Shown: piece after piece, positions 16,817 through 25,294 of the stretch | How positions within the stretch are numbered: position 1 is the stretch's first letter | How the letters are laid out: each line of letters starts with the position of its first letter | Assembly (NCBI GenBank): GCA_009731375.1 | Contig: BJOX01000116.1 | Coordinates: 623,001-648,294, forward strand | Source: Paulinella micropora | Taxonomy: Eukaryota > Cercozoa > Imbricatea > Euglyphida | Direction: 5' to 3' | DNA: 25,294 nucleotides | Position numbers and translations under genes: made by a program | Notes under the pieces: generated by a model | Told to the model about the DNA's origin: nothing | Databases searched by the model: none | What the model saw: only the letters and a program-made list of their open reading frames with translations

Positions 16817-18060
16817 GTGGTCAAGGTTGTTAGGATGTAAGTTACACAAAGCTGTGGCATCCTTATTGATTAACCTCCCACATTAATAGCGTTGACCCGA
16901 ACCTTTTGTAGCCTGGCATATGTAGTAACCTTTTGAAGTTAGGGAAAATTTGCATGGAAATTCAGTGACCGGCTCACCGCGAAATTTGGCAGTTTTTCCA
17001 CGGTGACTGGGAATTTATCAATGATGGCTAAATAAGTGAAATTGCACTTATGGGTTGTTGTCACATTTAGGACCAGTATGTTTTGGCATTTGTGCAGGTT
17101 ACGGACGTAACGCATAGTGTCCGACCAGTTGACCTGTATGTATGTATCAAAGGGACACGCAGTTTTTCAAGTAACAGTGTTTCCCTCTGGCTTGTTGTTT
17201 GGGTTCAATTCTGGCAGGGCTTCCGAGTCCCTTTCTATTACAGAAGTGGAGGTTAGCTTTGAACCACTTGTGTTCAGTTTTATTATAATAGTAAATTCCT
17301 TTTTTATTCTTGAGCTCGTAAGGGTAAGACCGGGGGTCTAATAATATCGTGAGGCAGGCTGAGTCATGAGTAATTATGATATTATATTTTCGGTCGGAAT
17401 TGCCTGAGGCACGAGTATATATGCTATTCGAGAACTTAGTACCGTAAGTACGGTGATTGTGATTTTACACACTGTCACTGCGGGTATTAATATGCTTGAA
17501 TGATAGTGATTTAACACAAACACTGCCACGGCCAGGACCGGCCCAGTATTCTCGAATGATTGTGATTTCAAGTTACACACTGTCACGCCGGGGTATTGTC
17601 AAATGGTAGTATTAATGTGATCGGGGGGTACGGCGGCGACCGTCACTTAAGTTAGTATTTGCATTCTATCCCAAGGTTGGTCGGCGGTACATTAAGTTCG
17701 ACTCCTCGCGCGATTTGACGGGGGCGCGCTCGGGGGGAGAAGGGATTATGCCGACCCACCCGGTATATAATGGCAATACTTACCGTTCCGGTCTTTCGGT
17801 TATCTTTGGTGTAAGTCCCTTCGTTAGGTATTCCTCAGTCTTCATATCGTTAGATCAATTATCGGTTATTAAATATCGAGTCATGGTAACAGTTGTACAA
17901 TTACCACTTGGGGTTGTATACTGATTCACAAGAGCTGAGTGGGAAGCAGAAGAGATAAAATGACTTTGAAGTTATTCTTTTCAGCTAACAGTGAGCCTCA
18001 GATTTTCCTACTACTCTAAACTTAATTCATATAGCTTCCTCTGGCGGCTTCAAACGCCCT
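16817..18060. other. unassigned region right of element B
   Basis: No gene that I can support. A 74-aa ORF at 17117-17341 and a 69-aa ORF at 17715-17924 lack motifs. Degenerate repeats occupy 17420-17646. The stretch is unique, non-microsatellite DNA and may include more of element A. Confidence 0.5.
17420..17646. repeat. degenerate tandem repeat, roughly 45-70 bp unit
   Basis: Units share GAATGATNGTGATTT, ACACACTGTCAC and CGGGGTATT (for example at 17454-17490 and 17554-17600, with weaker copies between and after). A perfect inverted repeat, ACCGTA AG TACGGT, sits at 17441-17454. Confidence 0.55.
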
Positions 18061-18063
18061 CCA

Positions 18064-18089
18064 CGCTAGTAGTAGTAGTGGTAGTAGTA

Positions 18090-18128
<39 letters not shown>

Positions 18129-18148
18129 CTAACAGTAGCAGTAGTAGT

Positions 18149-18207
<59 letters not shown>

Positions 18208-18361
18208 GAGTAGCAGCAGCAACAGCAGCAGCAGCAACAACAACAGCAGCAGCAGTAGCAGTAGTAGCAGTAGAAGTAGTAGTAGTAGTAGTAGTAGTAA
18301 TAATAGTAGTAGTAGTAGAAGTAGAAGTAGTAGTAGTAGTAGAAGTAGTAGTAGTAGTAGC

Positions 18362-18404
<43 letters not shown>

Positions 18405-18422
18405 TAGTAGTAGTAGTAGTAC

Positions 18423-18457
<35 letters not shown>

Positions 18458-18470
18458 CAGCAGCAGCAGT
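18064..18470. repeat. (AGT)n array with AGC/AAC blocks
   Basis: A second long AGT trinucleotide array with internal AGC and ACA blocks. Its translations (poly-Val, poly-Leu, poly-Ser) are artefacts. Confidence 0.95.
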
Positions 18471-18579
18471 ATTTCTTCATGCTCCACCTTGGGATGTGCA
18501 TATTTCACTCCCCTAAGCACCCTTCTCTTTCATTTTCACAACGGGCAAATATTCCTGCTTACAAAAAGTCGTACAGTGG

Positions 18580-18736
18580 AAAGAAGAAGAAGAAGAAGAA
18601 GAAGAATAAGAAGGAGGAGGAGGAGGAGGAGGAGGAGAAGAAGAAGAAGGAGAAGAAGAAGAAGAAGAAGAAGAAGAAGAAGGAGGATGAGGAGAAGAAG
18701 AAGAAGAAGAAGGAGGAGGAGGAGGAGGAGTAGAAG

Positions 18737-18768
<32 letters not shown>

Positions 18769-18927
18769 GAAGAAGAGGAGAGGAGGAGGAGGAGGAGGAG
18801 GAGAAGAAGAAGAAGAAGAAGAAGAAGAAGAAAATCAAAGCTTGGAAAAAATGCGCGAAGCAGGGGCCGAAGAAGAAGAAGAAGAAGAAGAAGAAGAAGA
18901 AGAAGAAGATGATGATGATGATGACGA
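18580..18927. repeat. (AAG)n/(AGG)n array ending in (GAT)n
   Basis: Nearly pure purine strand of AAG and AGG units, with a short unique island near 18830-18870 and a GAT block at about 18907-18926. Confidence 0.95.
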
Positions 18928-18973
18928 TGAAGGAGGACGCTGCCAAATTTTTATCTCGTCCAGCCCTGTCCCT

Positions 18974-19025
<52 letters not shown>

Positions 19026-19232
19026 TATAGATAGACCGATAGATAGAGCGATCTTGTTACAGAGGCCATCCAGAAGCGATCGATCCAAGACAGACAGACA
19101 GATAGATAGATAGATAGATAGAAGGAAGATGGACCCTCTCGTGGAGGACCATCCAGAAGCGATAAATCCAGGTCTTTGCGTGTATAACTAAATATATAAG
19201 ATTATTATATTAGTAGAGAGCGAGAGCGAGAG

Positions 19233-19274
<42 letters not shown>
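18974..19274. repeat. (GATA)n and (GA)n arrays with short unique islands
   Basis: GATA at about 18974-19036 and 19100-19121, (GA)n at 19217-19274. The islands contain CCATCCAGAAGCGAT twice (near 19065 and 19148). Confidence 0.9.
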
Positions 19275-19277
<3 letters not shown>

Positions 19278-19357
19278 TTACCATTCATATTCATAGTATT
19301 GTATGTGTTAAATATACATAAGCCAAGGGAAAGGGGGAGGATAAGAGGAGGAGAAGG

Positions 19358-19415
<58 letters not shown>

Positions 19416-19447
19416 TTTTCGAGGGTTAGAGAGAGATTTTTGGGGGT

Positions 19448-19485
<38 letters not shown>

Positions 19486-19532
19486 GGCTTACGGTTTGGT
19501 TGTGGTGGTCACCTCGACTACATAACCTAATA
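19275..19532. repeat. (GA)n blocks with unique islands
   Basis: (GA)n at about 19361-19406 and 19451-19482. The island at 19275-19320 resembles 21061-21104. Confidence 0.85.
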
Positions 19533-19920
19533 TCATACATACATACATACATACATACATACACACATACATACATAAATACATACATACATACATACAT
19601 ACATACATACATACATACAGACATACATAGATACATAGATACATAGATACACATAGATACATACATAGATACATACATAGATACATACATAGATACATAC
19701 ATAGATACATAGATACATAGATACATATACATACATACATACATACATACGTACATACATACATACATACATACATGCATGCATGCATGCATGCATGCAT
19801 ACATACATACATACATGCATACATACATATATACATACACACAGCATACATATATACATACATAAATACATACATACATACATACATACATACATACATC
19901 ACACATACATACATACACAT
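19533..19920. repeat. (CATA)n array with (CATG) block
   Basis: Long tetranucleotide array with GATA-like variants in its middle and a self-complementary CATG block near 19776-19800. Translations (poly-Met-Tyr-Val-Cys) are artefacts. Confidence 0.95.
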
Positions 19921-19980
19921 AAAGTAGATGAGTAGATGGAGTAGCAGTAATCATGCTCGATGATAGGAGATGGACTCTCC

Positions 19981-20034
19981 ATCTATCTATCTATAACTAT
20001 ATCTACCTATCTATCTATCTATCTACCTACCTAC

Positions 20035-20102
<68 letters not shown>

Positions 20103-20246
20103 TTGTCTGTCTATCTGTCTGTCTATCCTGTCTATCTGCCTGTCTATCTGTCTGTCTATCCCGTCTATCTGCCTGTCTATCCTGTCTATATATCTATCTA
20201 ACTATCTTATCTATCCTATCTATCCTATCTATCCTATCTATCTATC

Positions 20247-20315
<69 letters not shown>

Positions 20316-20412
20316 CATCCATCCATCCATCTGTCCATCCATCTATCCATCCATCCATCTATCCATCCATCTATCCATCCATCTATCTATCCATCCATCC
20401 ATCCATCCATCC

Positions 20413-20467
<55 letters not shown>
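19981..20467. repeat. (CTAT)n array with CTAC, CTGT and CCAT variants
   Basis: About 490 bp of CTAT-type units. Variant blocks (CTGT near 20105-20190, CCAT near 20313-20415) suggest several rounds of local expansion. Confidence 0.95.
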
Positions 20468-20469
<2 letters not shown>

Positions 20470-20705
20470 CTCGAAACTCCATCTGCTTACTGGGCCCTCT
20501 GTAATGGAGGTGGGAGCTCGTTCTGCAAGGGGCGCTTATGGAACGAGCCCTGGCCCNNNNNNNNNNTCCTATCCATCTGTCTTGGGATAGCAGAGCTGAT
20601 AGACAAAACATATCTATCAAAGAAGCACCGTTCGGGTCGGATAGGTAGATAGAGTAGCAGAAATCATGATCGATGATGGGCGATGGGACTTCCCCTATAC
20701 AAGCC
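20468..20705. other. unique island with gap and hairpin
   Basis: No gene. A perfect 8-bp inverted repeat (GCTCGTTC at 20516-20523, GAACGAGC at 20541-20548) precedes a ten-N gap at 20557-20566. The part at 20652-20694 resembles 19939-19980. Confidence 0.6.
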
Positions 20706-20742
<37 letters not shown>

Positions 20743-20778
20743 GTAGATAGATAGAAAGAAGATAGATATATAGACATC

Positions 20779-20817
<39 letters not shown>

Positions 20818-20958
20818 GTAGGTAGATAGGTAGGTAGATAGGTAGGTAGAAAGATAGATAGATAGATAGATAGATATATAGATAGATAGATAGATAGATA
20901 GGTAGGTAGATAGATAGATAGATAGATAGATGGATAGATAGATGGATATATATATATA

Positions 20959-20990
<32 letters not shown>

Positions 20991-21009
20991 CGAGAGAGAG
21001 CGAGAGAGA

Positions 21010-21059
<50 letters not shown>

Positions 21060-21060
21060 A
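20706..21060. repeat. (GATA)n/(GTAG)n array, then AT and (GA)n
   Basis: GATA and GTAG units to about 20945, a short TATATA tract, then (GA)n to 21060. Confidence 0.95.
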
Positions 21061-21165
21061 ATGTTGCCCTTCATATTCATTCTATGTGTTAAATATACAC
21101 TATACATACCTGCTTGCTTGAACTGTTCGCGGAGGCGCTGGAGGTGTTCTATAGATTCTGCAGAT

Positions 21166-21345
21166 AGATAGATCGATAGACTGGGTAGGTAGGTAGGTAG
21201 AAAGGTAGATAGGTAGGTAGGTAGATAGATAGATACATAGATAGATAGATAGATAGGTAGGTAGGCAGGTAGGTAGCTAGGTAGGTAGGTAGGTAGGTAG
21301 GTAGATAGATAGATAGATAGATAGGTAGGTAGGTAGGTAGGTAGG

Positions 21346-21376
<31 letters not shown>
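21166..21376. repeat. (GATA)n/(GTAG)n array
   Basis: Alternating GATA and GTAG blocks; followed by the unique core 21382-21410. Confidence 0.95.
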
Positions 21377-21417
21377 TAATGCTGCTTTGTAGGAAATATG
21401 GTGCAGAAATGTTAAAA

Positions 21418-21496
21418 TAATAAATAAATAAATAAATAAATAAATTGATAATTAAGAAATTAATAAAGCTATCTATCTACCTACCTACCTACCTAC

Positions 21497-21544
<48 letters not shown>
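21418..21544. repeat. (AAAT)n then (CTAC)n/(CTAT)n
   Basis: A short AAAT run at about 21418-21444 and, after 25 bases, CTAC/CTAT units to 21544. Confidence 0.9.
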
Positions 21545-21545
<1 letters not shown>

Positions 21546-21996
21546 CCGGGGGGGATGCAGAGGGCCAGCTGCGCAGTGCTCCGGCCTAAAACCAAACCCC
21601 CCTATAATGACGATTTTGTGTCCGCCGTTAATCGCGCGCAGCGCAAGGGCTAAACAGGCAACCAACTCCTGACTATGGCTGATGAAGTCGGGGCGTGATG
21701 CAAAGGGTTGATGAAGTCGGGGTTGTAGAAGGTAACTCACAACGAGCGTGAACTCCTGAAACCTTGATTTGCTCATGTCATCATCTCCTTATGGCACACG
21801 CTCCTGGGGAGTGTTCTAGTGTTGTCCCGTATAGTTCAAAAGGGCTCGGCTACCTTTCGGCTTGAACTGGGCACAGACACCAACCACAGCGAGACAGTGG
21901 TTGGTGTGCAGCTTGGCCGGTGCTGAAAGTTCTTGTCCGGGGGTAGTATAGGAGGCCATGGCTTTTCAAGCTAAGCCACGCCCATAGATTAAACAT
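21545..21996. other. unique region with clustered inverted repeats
   Basis: No supported gene; a 79-aa antisense ORF over 21537-21776 has no motif I know. A 14-bp direct repeat (TGATGAAGTCGGGG) occurs at 21680-21693 and 21709-21722. Three inverted repeats follow: AGTTCAA/TTGAACT (21833-21839, 21862-21868), ACACCAACCAC/GTGGTTGGTGT (21877-21887, 21897-21907), TGGCTT/AAGCCA (21959-21964, 21973-21978). The cluster could be a structured RNA or part of a dispersed repeat. Confidence 0.6.
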
Positions 21997-22026
21997 NNNN
22001 NNNNNNNNNNNNNNNNNNNNNNNNNN

Positions 22027-22091
22027 CTATCTATCTATCCTATCTATCTATCCTATCTATCTATCCTATCTATCTATCCTATCTATCTATC

Positions 22092-22168
<77 letters not shown>

Positions 22169-22181
22169 CATCCATCTATCC

Positions 22182-22235
<54 letters not shown>

Positions 22236-22375
22236 TTATCCTGCTTGATAGGCAACATGATGCAGACGTGGTACGGCTGACTGTCCTGTATAGATAGATA
22301 GATAGATGGATAGATAGATAGATAGATAGATAGGTAGATAGGTAGATAGGTACGTAGGTAGGTAGGTAGGTAGAT
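22027..22375. repeat. (CTAT)n, unique core, then (GATA)n: inverted arrangement
   Basis: CTAT units to about 22240, a 50-bp unique core, then GATA/GTAG units. The two arrays are reverse complements, so they could pair into a long hairpin. A 30-N gap precedes the left array. Confidence 0.9.
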
Positions 22376-22706
22376 GGTGTTTAGTGTTTATCTAGGAGCG
22401 TCGCGTAGCCAAAGGCCATAGGCGTCCTACCAGGAGGCATCCTAGGCTCAGGCCTGCCTTCGCCTTCCTGGCTTTCTCATAGCCAATGGCCAGCGGAGGG
22501 ATCCACTTACCAAGCACGAAGTGCAGGGTAAGTACCTTAATGGGCGAGCTCAAAGGAAGCAACCAACGCCAAAGCTACCCATGGTGCAGTGAGGTAGCCA
22601 ACGGGCATGTGGTGCAGTTTGCTCTAGGAGGGTTGGTCTTCATCGCCAATTTCCCGCCCCCTCGACCAATTTTCCTTACATCGAGGGGAGGGACGACCTC
22701 CGGGGG
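22376..22706. other. unique region without gene
   Basis: A 75-aa ORF at 22486-22713 has no recognised motif. Similar words GTAGCCAAAGGCCATAGG (about 22406) and ATAGCCAATGGCCA (about 22480) hint at an internal degenerate repeat. Confidence 0.4.
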
Positions 22707-22722
22707 TGGGTAGGTAGGTAGG

Positions 22723-22771
<49 letters not shown>

Positions 22772-22943
22772 GGTGCAGACGAGGTACAGCTAGCTGTCCT
22801 GTACACACACATACATACATACATACATACATACATACGTACATACATACATACATACATACATACGTACATACATACATACATACGTACATACATACAT
22901 ACATACATACATAAATTATCTACCTATATACCTACCTACCTAC

Positions 22944-23018
<75 letters not shown>

Positions 23019-23053
23019 CCTATCTATCTATCTATCTATCTATCCATCCATCC

Positions 23054-23122
<69 letters not shown>

Positions 23123-23187
23123 CCTACCTACCTACCTACCGACCGACCGATCGACCGACCGATCGATCGGATCGATCGGATCGATCG

Positions 23188-23262
<75 letters not shown>
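22707..23262. repeat. GTAG/GATA, (CATA)n and CTAC/CTAT arrays
   Basis: GATA to 22770, a unique core at 22771-22805, (CATA)n to about 22912, then CTAT units to 23262 with an ACCG/GATCGATCG block at about 23138-23190. Confidence 0.95.
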
Positions 23263-23340
23263 ACCTGTATTAGATTGTGTATCAGATTGTGCTTTCGCTT
23301 TGTCCTCCGCTCCTAGCTCGACAAAACTGATTTCTTGTCC

Positions 23341-23342
23341 TG

Positions 23343-23373
<31 letters not shown>

Positions 23374-23616
23374 ATATTATATATATATATATATATTCCG
23401 TATATGAGAGAGAGAGAGAGAAAGAGAGAGAGAGAAAGAAGGAGAGAGAGAGAGAGAGAGAGAGAGAAAGATATATATATATATATCTGTATATATATAT
23501 ATAGAGAGAGAGAGAGAGAAAGAAAGAGAGAGAGAGAGAGAATGTATGTATATATTAGACAGTATCTATCTATCCAAAGGACCTCCACCGTTGTCCAGGA
23601 AACAATGCTTGGCGCC

Positions 23617-23650
<34 letters not shown>

Positions 23651-23725
23651 TGTATGCATGCATGCATGCATGTATGTATGCATGTATGTATGTATGTATG
23701 TATGCATGTATGTATGTGTGTATGA
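23341..23725. repeat. (GA)n with AT tracts, then (TATG)n/(CATG)n
   Basis: (GA)n blocks alternate with TATATA tracts to about 23541, a unique island (about 23543-23618) follows, then TATG/CATG units to 23725. Confidence 0.9.
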
Positions 23726-24012
23726 TATGTACGTGTTAACCTTTTCCTAACCCTTGCGCCGGAATGAAGCAACGTAGTTTAAAGCCCATCACCCGCTCAT
23801 ACCACTCGATCTATGTATATGTATATTAATAACACACGAACTTTATACAGATATATACTTGTCCCAACCCCCCCCCCCCTCTCTCTCTCTTTCATTTCTC
23901 TCTCTCTCTCTCTCTCTCTCTTGGTGTGTGTACGGTTTGTTTTATGTCGTTGCAGAGCAGTGCAACGTGGTGAAAGCCAAGAGCAGAATCGCCGGCCCGT
24001 TTATTGTCTGCC
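23726..24012. other. unique region with C run and (CT)n
   Basis: No gene visible. It contains a run of C near 23869-23879 and (CT)n to about 23920. Confidence 0.5.
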
Positions 24013-24265
24013 ACATCATGGCAGCAGTGAGGCAGTAGAAGGGGCAGTCTGGCAGTAGAATGCACATCATGGCAGCAGTGAGGCAGTAGAAGGGGCAGTC
24101 TGGCAGTAGAATGCACATAATGGAAGCAGTGAGGCAGTAGAAGGGACACAAACGGCAGCAGCAGTGAGATAGTAGGATATAATAGCAGCGAGACAGTAGG
24201 AGGACATAAATGGCAGCAATGAGGCAGTAGAAGGGAGGTACTGGCAGCAGTGAGGCAACAGCAAT
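24013..24265. repeat. minisatellite, 51-bp unit plus degenerate copies
   Basis: Copies at 24013-24063 and 24064-24114 are essentially identical. Shorter variants with GGCAGCAGTGAGGCAGTAG continue to about 24265. The unit is 17 codons long, so antisense frames stay open, but I see no evidence of expression. Confidence 0.9.
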
Positions 24266-24283
24266 GATATCATGAATGTCAGG

Positions 24284-24284
24284 A

Positions 24285-24326
<42 letters not shown>

Positions 24327-24335
24327 TAGATAGAG

Positions 24336-24405
<70 letters not shown>

Positions 24406-24532
24406 CCGCGGGTGCCATGTTGGTCTTCTGCCACGCGGCCATACTGAAACAATGCATAAATACGAATCTCTCTCTCTCTCTCTCATGTTGGTCTTCTGCC
24501 ACGCGGCCATACTGCAACAATGCATAAATACG

Positions 24533-24602
<70 letters not shown>
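24284..24602. repeat. (GA)n, duplicated 68-bp unit, (CT)n
   Basis: (GA)n to 24401, then two copies of a unit starting CATGTTGGTCTTCTG at 24416 and 24484 (period 68, one substitution seen), then (CT)n. The GA and CT arrays are complementary. Confidence 0.9.
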
Positions 24603-24604
<2 letters not shown>

Positions 24605-24742
24605 CTCAGTATATCTGTGTTTTTATGTCTGTGCGTGTTTGTTGTGTGATGTGTGGGTGTGTGTGGTTGCGTGTTTGTATGTATGTGTGTGTGTGTGTAT
24701 GTGTATGTGTTTGTGTGTGTGTATGTGCGTGTCAGAGAGAGC

Positions 24743-24773
<31 letters not shown>

Positions 24774-24776
24774 CGA

Positions 24777-24822
<46 letters not shown>

Positions 24823-24895
24823 GAGAGAGACAGAGAGACACGCACACACACACAAACACACACAAGCACACAAGAACAAAAACACATACACACAC

Positions 24896-24939
<44 letters not shown>

Positions 24940-24974
24940 AAGAGGGAGAGAGAGAGAGCAAGAGAGAAAGAGCA

Positions 24975-25019
<45 letters not shown>

Positions 25020-25149
25020 GAAAGAAAGAAAGAAAGAAAAAGAGAGAGAGGGAGAGAGAGAGAGAGAAGAGAGAGAGAGCAAGAGAGAGCAAGAGAGAGA
25101 GAGAGAGAGGGAGAGAGAGAGAGAAAGAAAGAAAGAAAGAAAGAAAGAA

Positions 25150-25186
<37 letters not shown>

Positions 25187-25294
25187 GGAAGAGAGATAGA
25201 GAGAGAGAGAGGGAAGAGAGAGAGAGAGAGGGAAGAGAGAGAGAGAGAGAGGGAAGAGAGAGAGAGAGAGAGGGAAGAGAGAGAGAGCGAGAGA
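24603..25294. repeat. (GT)n, (GA)n, (CA)n and (GAAA)n arrays to window end
   Basis: GT-rich to about 24730, (GA)n to 24838, (CA)n to 24898, then GA/GAAA/GGGA to the end. No gene. Long Arg/Glu translations are artefacts of (GA)n. Confidence 0.95.

Noticed and set aside
17117-17341. 74-aa ORF with a hydrophobic patch
   Set aside because: No motif or splice support; length is within chance expectation.
17690-17712. GTTCGACTC resembling a tRNA T-loop
   Set aside because: The flanking bases do not form a T stem and no acceptor or anticodon arms are found.
18489-18986. Arg-rich and Lys/Glu-rich ORFs
   Set aside because: These are translations of AAG/AGG repeats with no start context or flanking coding sequence.
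21680-21760. CTGATGA and TGATGA suggesting a hammerhead ribozyme or C/D snoRNA
   Set aside because: No stem II or closing GAAA fits a hammerhead, and no terminal stem pairs the flanks of a C/D box pair.
19533-23262. Regular repeats that could suggest a CRISPR array
   Set aside because: They are 4-bp microsatellites without unique spacers of constant length, in a eukaryotic context.
24639-25199. 186-aa ORF with RERERE and THTHTN stretches
   Set aside because: Product of (GA)n and (CA)n only.

Overview
The window looks like nuclear DNA of a eukaryotic microbe, probably an alga. It has GT/AG-spliced exons, Ty1/copia LTR retrotransposon sequence and a very high load of long microsatellites, with no operons or bacterial-type genes. 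A chromerid such as Chromera velia is my best guess from genome style, but no marker gene confirms it. Scaffold gaps (runs of N) lie at 1213-1459, 2448-2457, 14837-14846, 20557-20566 and 21997-22026. Four of the five sit within or beside simple repeats.

Layout: (1) 1-840 is unassigned DNA with a doubtful short ORF. (2) 841-4880 (+) is a proposed five-exon gene for a multi-pass membrane protein with a serine-rich tail. Every intron is filled with a different microsatellite, and the chosen splice sites give one continuous reading frame. (3) 4881-5862 is a GATA array, a degenerate tandem repeat and AT-rich DNA. (4) 5863 to about 8101 is the decayed Gag and probable protease of a copia element (element A). 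(5) 8107-16811 is a second, nearly complete copia element (element B). It is flanked by the direct repeat CCGGA and carries a primer-binding-like site, Gag, protease, GAG-pre-integrase, integrase, reverse transcriptase and RNase H in copia order, but split over several frames. (6) 16817-18060 is unassigned. (7) 18061-25294 is almost entirely microsatellite arrays separated by short unique cores, some of which recur.

The most unusual part is element B. The N-terminal part of its Gag is on the + strand, while the capsid and zinc-knuckle part lies in the same place in the order but on the - strand (about 9100-10297), as if that segment had been inverted. Between Gag and protease lie three ORFs I do not recognise, one with a Cys/His cluster. 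There is also a Cys-rich stretch before the integrase, a basic plus barrel-like stretch between integrase and RT, and a poly-C expansion inside the RT. The two LTRs agree well only over their last 85 bp or so.

What works together here is the retrotransposon set: Gag packages the RNA, protease cuts the polyprotein, RT and RNase H copy it, and integrase inserts it. Element B probably inserted next to or into the older element A. The frameshifts suggest that both copies are defective, although assembly errors cannot be excluded without reads.
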